64,000 bases of DNA from Ruminococcaceae bacterium D5 (GTDB taxonomy: Bacteria > Bacillota > Clostridia > Oscillospirales > Ruminococcaceae): the NCBI GenBank assembly GCA_900113995.1, contig FORK01000012.1, forward strand, positions 1 to 64,000. Direction: 5' to 3'. The notes under the pieces were generated by a model, which saw nothing but the letters and a program-made list of their open reading frames with translations, was not told the DNA's origin and did no database searches. The position numbers and the translations under genes were made by a program. Positions 45,313 to 55,826 of this stretch are shown piece by piece. The stretch's first letter is position 1. Every line of letters begins with the position of its first letter.

Positions 45313-46545
45313 ATGAGAAGGGCATACCGCATTTCAGTAGCCGTCGTGTCGTTCTTTTTAAGCGGCGTTCTCGGAATTGTCTTTGCCTTGGGGGCATTCC
45401 TGCCCGATCACTATTATGTCGCACAGGGCCAGCGTCTGATCTTGCCCAATCTTTGGGGCATCCGGGCACAGGGATGGGCCGACCGGATGCCCGACGAGCT
45501 TCTCTGTCAGGCGGGAAACCGCTATTCCACCACCCTTTCCCTTTGGGGCGGACCGGTCATTAAGACGGTCAGCGTTCAGGTGGTTGAACGGGAGATGGTC
45601 ATCCCGGCGGGGACGCCCTTCGGGGTCAAAATGTTTACCGAAGGAGTGATGGTGGTCGGCATGAGCGATCTGGATATCAAGGGGAAAGCGGTAAACCCCG
45701 CCAAGCAGGCAGGCATCAGGACCGGTGATATCATCCTGTCGGTGGCAGGAAAGACGGTTTCCACCAACGAAGAGGTGGGGGCGATCGTCACTGCCTCGGG
45801 AGGAAAGCCCCTTGATGTGCGCTTTCGCCGCGGCACGCAGGAAAAAACGGCCCAGCTTGTCCCGGTCTGCTCCCCGGCAGACGGAAGCTATAAGGCGGGA
45901 ATGTGGGTGCGCGATTCCTCGGCGGGAATCGGAACCATGACCTATTATGATCCGGAAAGCCAGGTCTTTGCGGGCCTCGGCCATGCGATCTGCGACATTG
46001 ATACCGGCACGCTGATGCCGCTGGCCAGCGGCGAGGCGGTCGAGGTGACGATCACCGGCGTGAATAAGGGAGCAAGCGGGTTCCCCGGCGAACTGCGAGG
46101 GATTTTTGGCTCCGGACAGGTGATCGGTTCGCTGATTCACAACGATGAGACCGGCATCTATGGCCGGTGCAGCTATTCCCCCGCGCAGAACCAGCCGGTG
46201 CCGATGGCGCTGAAAACCGAGGTGAAACCCGGCCCGGCCTCCATTTACACGACAGTGGAGGGAAAGAGTCCCAAGAGCTACCAGATTGAAATCGAGCGGG
46301 TTGCAGCTTCCGACGCAAACCCCACCAAGAATATGGTGATCCGTATCACCGATGCAAATCTGCTCGCGGTAACGGGCGGAATTGTTCAGGGAATGAGCGG
46401 CTCTCCCATTCTACAGGATGGAAAACTGGTTGGAGCGGTTACCCACGTTTTTGTCAATGATCCGACCCGCGGCTACGCAATCTTTGCCGAAAATATGAAA
46501 TGTGAAGCAAACCGACAAAACGGCGCGGAAAAACAGGCGGCGTAG
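45313..46545 (+). CDS. spoIVB: SpoIVB peptidase
   Basis: A 410-residue S55 serine peptidase, exported from the forespore to cleave SpoIVFA and activate pro-sigma-K processing. N-terminal membrane anchor (about 8-30), a PDZ domain (around KQAGIRTGDIILSVAGKTV) and the peptidase with catalytic His in FAGLGHAICD and Ser in QGMSGSPIL. ATG 45313 follows GAGGAGG. Directly upstream of spo0A, the canonical spoIVB-spo0A arrangement. Confidence 0.95.
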   Translation: MRRAYRISVAVVSFFLSGVLGIVFALGAFLPDHYYVAQGQRLILPNLWGIRAQGWADRMPDELLCQAGNRYSTTLSLWGGPVIKTVSVQVVEREMVIPAGTPFGVKMFTEGVMVVGMSDLDIKGKAVNPAKQAGIRTGDIILSVAGKTVSTNEEVGAIVTASGGKPLDVRFRRGTQEKTAQLVPVCSPADGSYKAGMWVRDSSAGIGTMTYYDPESQVFAGLGHAICDIDTGTLMPLASGEAVEVTITGVNKGASGFPGELRGIFGSGQVIGSLIHNDETGIYGRCSYSPAQNQPVPMALKTEVKPGPASIYTTVEGKSPKSYQIEIERVAASDANPTKNMVIRITDANLLAVTGGIVQGMSGSPILQDGKLVGAVTHVFVNDPTRGYAIFAENMKCEANRQNGAEKQAA

Positions 46546-46592
46546 AGAATGCTGGCGGAACAAAAATAATTAGAAAAAATTTCCAAAAAGCC

Positions 46593-46621
46593 TTGCGTCT
46601 TATGGCAAAATATGGTATTCT
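46593..46621 (+). promoter_or_regulatory. Promoter of spo0A
   Basis: TTGCGT (46593-46598), a 17-base spacer and TATTCT (46616-46621), about 40 bases before the start. Confidence 0.65.
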
Positions 46622-46662
46622 ATGGATGGCAAAAGACACAACATCGCAAGGAGGTAACAACA

Positions 46663-47445
46663 ATGGCGGAAATGATGAAGGTGCTGGTAGCAGAGGATAA
46701 TAAGGAGCTCTGCGCACAGGCGGCCGCAGCGCTGCGCGGATATGGATATGAGACCATCTCCGCACCGAGGGACGGTGCAAAGGTGGTGGAAATGATCCTC
46801 GCACAGAATCCGGCTGTCGCCGTCATCGACGTGGTAATGCCCCATCTCGATGCGCTTGGAGTGATGAAAGCAGTCCATGACAGAGCGCCCCAAAACAAGA
46901 CGCAGTTCATGGTGACGATCAATTATGAGAATGGGGTGGTCGAGCGGGAGCTGCTCGCAGCCGGTGCAGTTTACTATTTTCTGCGCCCCTTCGACATCGA
47001 GGTGCTGGCCGAACGGATTGTGCAGTTTTCCGGGCGCAAGCGTGGGGACAATGTGACCCGCATCACCGACGCGCGCAGAGGCCCCGGACTTGAAGTGGTC
47101 ATCACCGATATCATCCATCAGATCGGCGTACCGGCGCATATCAAGGGTTATCACTACCTGCGGGAAGCGATCATGATGGCGGTCAACGATCCTGATATTA
47201 TCAATTCTGTCACCAAGCAGCTCTATCCCGCCGTTGCCAAGCATTTTTCCACCACATCATCCCGGGTTGAACGGGCAATCCGCCACGCCATCGAGGTGGC
47301 GTGGGACCGCGGCGATGTCGATGTGCTGACCTCCTATTTCGGATATACCATCCACAATACCAAAGGCAAACCCACCAACAGCGAGTTTATTGCAATGATC
47401 AGTGATAAGCTGAGGCTCAGAATCAAACAGGAGAGCCATCTGTAA
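46663..47445 (+). CDS. spo0A: Sporulation master regulator Spo0A
   Basis: 260 residues. Receiver with AEDN and phospho-acceptor Asp56 (VIDVVMP), linker, and the Spo0A DNA-binding domain ([57 protein letters not shown]). These C-terminal segments are hallmarks of the protein. The receiver has Arg108 in LRPFD where the family has the conserved Lys of LKPFD. CAAGGAGGT before ATG 46663. Commits the cell to sporulation and controls late growth genes. Confidence 0.97.
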   Translation: MAEMMKVLVAEDNKELCAQAAAALRGYGYETISAPRDGAKVVEMILAQNPAVAVIDVVMPHLDALGVMKAVHDRAPQNKTQFMVTINYENGVVERELLAAGAVYYFLRPFDIEVLAERIVQFSGRKRGDNVTRITDARRGPGLEVVITDIIHQIGVPAHIKGYHYLREAIMMAVNDPDIINSVTKQLYPAVAKHFSTTSSRVERAIRHAIEVAWDRGDVDVLTSYFGYTIHNTKGKPTNSEFIAMISDKLRLRIKQESHL

Positions 47446-47470
47446 GCAGATACTTGGGGACCAAACAAGC

Positions 47471-47510
47471 AAAACCGCCGCTCATCCGGCCGGATGGGCG
47501 GCGGTTTTTT
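47471..47510 (+). terminator. Terminator of spo0A
   Basis: AAAACCGCCGC-TCATCCGG and CCGGATG-GGCGGCGGTTTT, followed by TT, 25 bases past the spo0A stop. Confidence 0.9.
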
Positions 47511-47572
47511 GTAGCTTTAGCGTTAAATAACCACCGGCTATGCCGGTGAGGATTAAAATCTTTAGATACAAG

Positions 47573-47637
47573 AAAACCTCCTTTTGTTAAAGTCAATGCA
47601 GGTTTGCCGACCGCATAAGAAAACAAAAGGAGGTTTT
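47573..47637 (+). promoter_or_regulatory. Hairpin occluding the transposase ribosome binding site
   Basis: AAAACCTCCTTTTGTT (47573-47588) is the exact reverse complement of AACAAAAGGAGGTTTT (47622-47637). The right arm contains AAGGAGG, three bases before GTG 47641. Such structures are known to keep IS200 transposase translation very low. Confidence 0.8.
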
Positions 47638-47640
47638 GCC

Positions 47641-48113
47641 GTGAACGACATACAAAGTTTATCACATTCCAGGTGGAGATGCCAGTGCCATATAGTTTTT
47701 GCACCAAAATACTGGCGAAAAGAGAGAGATACGGTAAGATAAAAGCAGACATAGGAGTAATACTTGGAGAGTTATGCAAGCAAAAGAATGTTGAGCTGAT
47801 TGAAGCCGAAGCATGCCCAGGCCACATCCACATGCTGGTAAGTATTCCGCCGAGTTTGAGCGTAGCACAATTCATGGGTTTTCTCAAAGGTAAAAGCTCT
47901 CTGATGATATTCGATAGACATGCCAATCTGAAATATAAATACGGGAGCAGACACTTTTGGTGCAGAGGTTATTATGTCGACACAGTGGGACGTAATAAAA
48001 CTGCAATAGCGGAGTATATCAAAAATCAACTGCAAGAGGATATAATGGCAGACCAAATATCCATCAAAGAGTACATAGACCCGTTTACGGGTAGCAGGAA
48101 TACAAAGGCATAA
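47641..48113 (+). pseudogene. tnpA: IS200-family transposase TnpA, frameshifted
   Basis: An HUH single-strand transposase. The frame from GTG 47641 reads HSRWRCQCHIVFAPKYWRK, then stops. The rest (YGKIKADIGVILGELCKQK through FMGFLKGKSSLMIFD to EYIDPFTG) is in another frame. The shift is explained by two extra bases in the GAGAGAGA run at about 47719-47727. The HUH motif (GHIHM) and the tyrosine in IAEYIKNQ are present downstream. A normal family protein is about 150 residues. Unless programmed shifting occurs, no active enzyme is made. Confidence 0.85.
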
Positions 48114-48366
48114 AAACAGGCCGCTTTAGCGGCTGCCTGTAAACATTATGCGATTGGCGAATCTATCCAGTGCCTCTTGAGGTGCTTGCCGGCAGTCGGC
48201 TCTGATCAGGGCTGTATAAACCGCCGGCTTAGCCAGCGGTATGACTGACTCCAATGCAGACCGGGATCAAGGCGGTGACGGGGGAGCGCGGGGCCGAATA
48301 TATCGGAGAGCGCGGCGTCGAAAAGATGCCTCGAAAGATCTCGAAACAGACGCGGACCCAGCCTGC

Positions 48367-48409
48367 AAAAGGCGCCGCTGCTTCCGCCTTTGCCGGAAGC
48401 GGCGGCGCC
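48367..48409 (-). terminator. Terminator of secA
   Basis: GGCGCCGC-GCTTCCG-type stem (48371-48409) with a TTTT tail on the minus strand, just past the secA stop. Confidence 0.8.
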
Positions 48410-48418
48410 TGTGGGAAA

Positions 48419-51142
<2,724 letters not shown>

Positions 51143-51211
51143 GGGAACACCTCATTTTTGTTGCAGAGCAACCTTATTCTGATGCGGCGGAAACGCCGCA
51201 GGATCGGCGGG

Positions 51212-51351
51212 ATCAGTCACGAGAAGGGGGATTCCCCACGTCGCGCAGAACGGCACGGTTATTTGCTGCCTGGTCATTAGCATCAATCGCGTGAAGGGAG
51301 GTTCTCCACATCGCGCACCGCGCTGATGTAGTAGCCCTCGCTCCATTTGGT
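51212..51351. repeat. Duplicated 70-bp segment spanning a gene 3' end
   Basis: Two diverged copies (51212-51281 and 51282-51351) share ATCA-TCRCG-GAAGGG-GGTTCYCCAC-TCGCGC. The right copy contains the final codons and stop of the 51283-51981 gene; the left copy lies just 3' of it and would encode a similar tail (PSRD-stop). Confidence 0.65.
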
Positions 51352-51981
51352 GAGATCGTAATACATATATTTTTCCGGGATGACCGCTGAACCCTGGTCG
51401 GACTGGACATCGGTGCTCCAGATATTGCCGGGCGCGATGTAACCGACCGTCAGGGTGATATTGTCCCCCTGCTTTTCGAGGCCCACCACCTCTGCCGAAT
51501 AGGCAAGCTTTGCGACGAGCGGCACACGGTAGGACTGAATTTCGGGGTCGAACAGATAGCTTGCATCGGTGTCGTCAAAGCTGCGGTGCACAATCTGAAC
51601 CGTCGGCCCGAAAAGCTTAACCGCTGCGACATCGACGTCGGAAGCCGGGACCAACAGCATGCCGGTATCATCATAGGTATAGCTTTCCCGGTTTTCGCCG
51701 GTCAGAGCCGCCCACAGCGCCGCCTGCTGCACAACATTCTGCTCAATGTTTTCCACCCGTGAGAAGGGGACGGGGTCCATCATGACGACGGGACCGATGA
51801 AACGGGCATAACGTTCATATTTCGCGGTTGGGTCGAGTATTTTTCGCACCGAACCCACCGAAAAAAGCACCACTGCGACCAGTCCGACGGCCGCCAAAAA
51901 CAGAAAGGCTGCACCGAGCGGCGCGGAAAGTCTCCGCCGCCGCGCCGCCGCGCTGCCGCGGGTTCGCCTGGAGTGATTCAT
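51283..51981 (-). CDS. Hypothetical membrane-anchored protein
   Basis: 232 residues. A basic N-terminus (RRTRGSAAARRRRLSA), a transmembrane helix (about 24-43, AAFLFLAAVGLVAVVLFSV) and a beta-rich exported domain (TGMLLVPASDVDVAAVKLFG, MYYDLTKWSEGYYISAVRDV). No family recognised. Lies between proA and secA on the same strand. ATG 51981 has GGAG about seven bases upstream. Its 3' end is duplicated downstream. Location next to secA hints at an envelope role, no more. Confidence 0.7.
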   Translation of the reverse strand: MNHSRRTRGSAAARRRRLSAPLGAAFLFLAAVGLVAVVLFSVGSVRKILDPTAKYERYARFIGPVVMMDPVPFSRVENIEQNVVQQAALWAALTGENRESYTYDDTGMLLVPASDVDVAAVKLFGPTVQIVHRSFDDTDASYLFDPEIQSYRVPLVAKLAYSAEVVGLEKQGDNITLTVGYIAPGNIWSTDVQSDQGSAVIPEKYMYYDLTKWSEGYYISAVRDVENLPSRD

Positions 51982-52060
51982 GCGTTCTCCTTTCGGGACC
52001 CGCCCGGCTGCCAAAAGGGCGCGTCCTGTAAAATCTGAAACATCGGGGCGATTCCCCCGC

Positions 52061-53308
52061 TCAGGAGCGGATCTGGCCGTCCCCTGTTACGATATATTTG
52101 ATTGAGGTCAGATCGGAGAGTCCCATCGGGCCTCTTGCATGGAGCTTTTGCGTGGAAATGCCGATCTCCGCGCCGAGGCCGAACTCGCCGCCGTCGGTAA
52201 AGCGGGTGGACGCGTTGACATAAACGGCCGCCGAATCCACCTCGGCGGTAAAACGCCGGCTCGCGGCAAGGTCGTTGGTGACGATGCCGTCCGAGTGGCC
52301 GGTTGAGTAGGCGGCGATGTGCGCGATGGCTTCATCGAGCGAATCCACAATTTTAACCGCGAGGATAAAGTCGTTGTATTCGGTGGCCCAGTCCTCCTCG
52401 GAGGCACGCTTGATCGAGCGCAGGATCTGGCAGGTCCGTTCGCAGCCGCGCAGCTCCACGTTGTGCAGGTCAAGACGCGCTTTCATCATCGGCAGAAATT
52501 CGGTGGCGACATCCCGGTGCACCAGCACCGTCTCGAGGGCGTTGCAGACCGAGGGACGTTGTGTTTTGCCGTTGTCCACGATTTCGACCGCCATTCCGAG
52601 GTCGGCGGCCCGGTCAACATACATGTGGCAGTTGCCCGCGCCGGTTTCGATGACCGGAACGGTTGCGTTTTCCACCACCGAGCGGATCAGCCGGGCGCTG
52701 CCGCGCGGGATCAGCACGTCGATATAGCCGTTGAGCTTCATCAGCCGTTCGGCCGTCTCATGGGAGGTATCCTCCACCAGTCCAATGGAGTCGGCAGGCA
52801 GGCCGGATTTTTCGACCCCCTCGCGCATCAGCCTGGCAAGCGCGCGGTTGGTGGCAAACGCCTCCTTGCCTCCGCGCAGGATGCAGGCGTTGCCGCTCTT
52901 CAGGCAGAGAACGGCGGCATCAACGGTGACGTTGGGGCGCGCTTCGAAGATCATGGCGACCACTCCGATTGGCACCCGGGTCTTGAGAATTTGCAGCCCG
53001 TTCGGGCGGGTGGTGCCCATGTCGATCACACCGATTGGGTCCGCAAGGCGGGAAACCTCCTCGGCTGCGTCCGCGATGCCGCGGATGCGGTCGGCGTTCA
53101 GGGTCAGCCGGTCGATCATGACGCTGCGGATGCCGGCGGCTCTGGCGGTGGCAAGATCAAGGCGGTTGGCCTCGAGAATTTCGGGCATATTTTCGCGCAG
53201 GGATGCCGCGATGGTGCAGAGAGCCGCATTGCGGGTATTGGTGTCGCTGGTGCGCAGCTTCATCGAAGCCTGCCGCGCGGCTTTCCCAAGGCTTACGAGA
53301 TCATACAT
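52061..53308 (-). CDS. proA: Gamma-glutamyl phosphate reductase
   Basis: A 415-residue aldehyde dehydrogenase-superfamily enzyme making glutamate-5-semialdehyde for proline synthesis. Catalytic Cys region KTQRPSVCNALETVLVH, GAGNCHMYVD, and STRFTDGGEFGLGAEIGIST are present. Starts eight bases before the end of proB, so the two are coupled. Length normal. Confidence 0.97.
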   Translation of the reverse strand: MYDLVSLGKAARQASMKLRTSDTNTRNAALCTIAASLRENMPEILEANRLDLATARAAGIRSVMIDRLTLNADRIRGIADAAEEVSRLADPIGVIDMGTTRPNGLQILKTRVPIGVVAMIFEARPNVTVDAAVLCLKSGNACILRGGKEAFATNRALARLMREGVEKSGLPADSIGLVEDTSHETAERLMKLNGYIDVLIPRGSARLIRSVVENATVPVIETGAGNCHMYVDRAADLGMAVEIVDNGKTQRPSVCNALETVLVHRDVATEFLPMMKARLDLHNVELRGCERTCQILRSIKRASEEDWATEYNDFILAVKIVDSLDEAIAHIAAYSTGHSDGIVTNDLAASRRFTAEVDSAAVYVNASTRFTDGGEFGLGAEIGISTQKLHARGPMGLSDLTSIKYIVTGDGQIRS

Positions 53309-54095
53309 CCTGTTTCCTCCCTACAAAGTATGTACCGATGTCCTCACCGTCAAACAGACGGTAGAGAAGGGTGGGATCGGAGCCGTTGATGATTGCCATA
53401 TCCACCCCCGCGGAGCAGGCGGTCTGGGCGGCATGCAGCTTGGTGGCCATCCCACCCTTGCCGAAGATGCTGCTGGAACCGCCGCCGAGACTCATCACCG
53501 CATTGACGTCCTCGACGACGGGGATCAGCGAGGCGGTTGGGTCTTCTTTGGGGTTGGCGGTGTAAAGTCCGTCGATATCCGAGAGGAGCACCAGCGCGTC
53601 GGCGCCGATCAGGGTGGCGACGACCGCCGAGAGGGTATCGTTGTCGCCGATTTCGATTTCCTCGGTGGAGACGGTATCGTTCTCATTGACGATGGGAACA
53701 ACGCCGAACTCCAGCAGGCGCTGGAAGGTGTTTGCCGCATTGCCGCGGCGCTTGCCGGGGACGATGTCCTCGCGGGTCAGCAGAATCTGCGCGACCGAAT
53801 GGTTGTATTCCCCAAACAGCTTGTCGTAGGTATACATCAGTTCGCACTGGCCGACGGCGGCGCAGGCCTGCTTGGTGGGCATATCCTGCGGCCGGGCAGA
53901 AAGGCCGAGTTCGCCCATGCCGACGCCGATTGCGCCGGAGGAAACCAGGACGATTTCCTTGCCGCTGTTTTTCAGGTCGGCCAGCGTCTTGACCAGACGC
54001 TCAAGACGGCGGTAGTTGAGAAGCCCGCTGCCATGGGTCAGGGTGGTGGTTCCAACCTTGACAACCACCCGCCGGGCGGATGCAAAACGATTCAT
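53301..54095 (-). CDS. proB: Glutamate 5-kinase without PUA domain
   Basis: 264 residues. First step of proline synthesis. VVVKVGTTTLTHGSG (phosphate loop), LVSSGAIGVG, NENDTVSTEEIEIGDNDTLS and GKGGMATKLHAA are the kinase motifs. It stops after the amino acid kinase domain and lacks the C-terminal PUA domain of the E. coli-type enzyme, a known short form. The TGT...AAGGAA region upstream gives a weak ribosome binding site. Overlaps proA by eight bases; downstream of a CNNM/CorC gene. Confidence 0.95.
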   Translation of the reverse strand: MNRFASARRVVVKVGTTTLTHGSGLLNYRRLERLVKTLADLKNSGKEIVLVSSGAIGVGMGELGLSARPQDMPTKQACAAVGQCELMYTYDKLFGEYNHSVAQILLTREDIVPGKRRGNAANTFQRLLEFGVVPIVNENDTVSTEEIEIGDNDTLSAVVATLIGADALVLLSDIDGLYTANPKEDPTASLIPVVEDVNAVMSLGGGSSSIFGKGGMATKLHAAQTACSAGVDMAIINGSDPTLLYRLFDGEDIGTYFVGRKQDV

Positions 54096-54134
54096 AAGAA
54101 CAATCCTTTCCCTGTGAGTTTTGTATGCGGCGGA

Positions 54135-55397
54135 TTACTGCGGCGGCAGATAGCGGACGGTAAGCTGTACCACCCGCTGTTCCTCCATTTTATCGACCCG
54201 CACCGAGATGCCGTTATATTCAAAGGTGTCCCCCTCGTCGGGAACCCGGCCGAGCCGCTCAAAAGCCCAGCCGCCGATCGAGGAGTACTCGCTTTCAAAG
54301 CCCCGCTCGTCAAAGCCGATCCGCTCGAGGGCATCCTCCACCGGATAATCCCCGGAAATCTGGTAGACGCCGGGCTCGAGTTCGACGAAGTCCTGTTCCT
54401 CTTCCTCATCCTCGTCCCAGATCTCCCCGACCAGCTCCTCGAGAAGGTCCTCCATGCTGACGATGCCCATGGTTCCGCCGTAATCGTCGGTCACGACGGC
54501 GATGTGAACCCGCTCCTGCTTGAAATCATTGAGGAGCGCCGCGATCCTCTGGGTCTTATGGACAAAGACCGGCTTCGAGAGCAGAGGGCGCAGATCGACA
54601 GGCAATCCGGTGTTCAGCGCCGCTTCAAGGTAATCGCGGGTTTGAAGAATTCCGATGATGTTGTCAAGATTCTTCTCAAAAACGGGCATCCGCGAAAAGC
54701 GTTCGCCCAGAATCAGCTCCTTGATTTTTTGGGGCGGATCGTCGATGTTCACCGCCACAAGGTCTACGCGGGGGGTGAGCACCTCCTGCACCGTCGTGCC
54801 GTCGAAGGTCAGCGCCGACTGCATCAGCTCCGAGCGCTGTTCATCGAGCACCCCTTCCTCCTCGCTGGTCTCGATGATGCTGCGCAGCTCCTGCTCGGTG
54901 ACGAGCGGCTGGGCGTTTTTGCGCGATCCGCAGAGGACGGAAATTCCCTCCTGAAGCTTGGTGAAGAGCCAGGCGATGGGAGACAGCAGCACGACAAAGA
55001 GGGAGAGCGGCCGGGAGGTGAAGAGGGCCACCTGCTCGGAATTTTCCTTGGCGATGCTTTTGGGCAGCACCTCGCCGAATACAAGAATCACAATGGTCAT
55101 GATAAAGGTGGCGACGGCGACGCCGCTTGCACCGAGCATTTGGGTGACCATCGCGGTGGCGGCGGAGGTCGCACCGATATTGACGACGTTGTTTCCGATC
55201 AGGATGACAGGCAGGGTGCGGTCAAAGCGGTCGGCCAGCCGGGCGGCGAGGGCCGCACGCTTATCCCCATCCTCGGCCATGGTGCGCAGCCTCATCCGGT
55301 TGACGGCGGAAAGGGCCATTTCCGAAGCGGAAAAGAAAGCCGAGATCAGAATCAGAACGGCCAGAAAAAACAGCGTCCATCGACTGTCTGTGTCCAA
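54135..55397 (-). CDS. CNNM/CorC-type membrane protein (hemolysin family)
   Basis: 420 residues: an N-terminal DUF21 membrane domain with about four helices (FFLAVLILISAFFSASEMAL, IGNNVVNIGATSAATAM), two CBS domains (VDLVAVNIDDPP to VAVVTDDYGGTMGIVSMEDL) and a C-terminal CorC/HlyC transporter-associated domain. Family members export or sense Mg2+/Co2+. Starts at TTG 55397, ten bases after GGAG. Upstream of proBA; functional link not evident. Confidence 0.9.
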   Translation of the reverse strand: MDTDSRWTLFFLAVLILISAFFSASEMALSAVNRMRLRTMAEDGDKRAALAARLADRFDRTLPVILIGNNVVNIGATSAATAMVTQMLGASGVAVATFIMTIVILVFGEVLPKSIAKENSEQVALFTSRPLSLFVVLLSPIAWLFTKLQEGISVLCGSRKNAQPLVTEQELRSIIETSEEEGVLDEQRSELMQSALTFDGTTVQEVLTPRVDLVAVNIDDPPQKIKELILGERFSRMPVFEKNLDNIIGILQTRDYLEAALNTGLPVDLRPLLSKPVFVHKTQRIAALLNDFKQERVHIAVVTDDYGGTMGIVSMEDLLEELVGEIWDEDEEEEQDFVELEPGVYQISGDYPVEDALERIGFDERGFESEYSSIGGWAFERLGRVPDEGDTFEYNGISVRVDKMEEQRVVQLTVRYLPPQ

Positions 55398-55609
55398 AAA
55401 AGTTCAACTCCATTTTCACTGTGTTTTTTGTTTGATCAATGATTCATTGTACCACAGTTGAGGCGCTATCTCAATAATATTTTGTGAAGATTCCGCGTGG
55501 AAAGCGGGATTTTGACCGCCGGCCGGGTGCGGCGCCGGGAAGAAAAAACAAAAAGGATGTGGAATTTGAAGGCACCGATATTTTTTCTGTCGCAATTTGC
55601 GGGAACCTG

Positions 55610-55638
55610 TTGCAAAGAGGCGGCCGTCATGGTATGAT
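55610..55638 (+). promoter_or_regulatory. Sigma-A promoter of uraA
   Basis: TTGCAA (55610-55615), a 17-base spacer and TATGAT (55633-55638). The transcript should start near 55645, only about 27 bases before the leader-peptide start codon. Confidence 0.8.
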
Positions 55639-55671
55639 AAACGACGATCAAATGAAAGGGGGAGAACTGCA

Positions 55672-55746
55672 ATGGAAAGGCTCGTACACCGATTTGCCGT
55701 TGAGGGCGTTCCATTTGTTCTTCCCACGCCGGCTTCCCCGCTTTGA
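55672..55746 (+). CDS. uraA leader peptide (attenuator)
   Basis: A 24-codon frame with ATG 55672 and GGGGGAG seven bases upstream. It reads MERLVHRFAVEGVPF and ends in PTPASPL. Its TGA stop (55744-55746) lies in the loop of a downstream terminator whose 5' arm it translates. A ribosome near the stop would prevent terminator folding. The geometry matches the enteric pyrBI/pyrE leaders, where RNA polymerase pausing under low UTP lets the ribosome catch up; a U-rich stretch (CCATTTGTTCTTCCC) lies just before the hairpin. No PyrR-binding consensus was found. The mechanism is inferred. Confidence 0.6.
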   Translation: MERLVHRFAVEGVPFVLPTPASPL

Positions 55747-55768
55747 AAGGCGGGAGAGCCTTTTTTTT
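55731..55768 (+). terminator. Attenuator hairpin in the uraA leader
   Basis: GGCT-TC-CCCGC and GCGGG-AG-AGCC form the stem (55731-55760), followed by eight T residues. It ends about 58 bases before uraA and overlaps the leader peptide. Confidence 0.8.
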
Positions 55769-55826
55769 GCCGCAATGGGGCGTCTGCTCCAGCAAAAGAG
55801 TTTGAAGAGAAGAGAGGTATTTGTTC

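Larger units (their letters stand above)
47521..48250 (+). mobile_element. IS200-like insertion element
   Basis: About 730 bp: left hairpin CACCGGC-TAT-GCCGGTG (47532-47548), a long RBS-occluding hairpin, a single transposase gene (frameshifted), and a right-end hairpin CCGC-C-GGCT-T-AGCC-A-GCGG (48221-48239). No tnpB. No inverted terminal repeats of the classical kind, as expected for this HUH family. The sequence between the gene and the right hairpin (GTGCCTCTTGAG, CTTGCCGG) recurs in repeats C and D. The exact ends are approximate. Confidence 0.8.
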
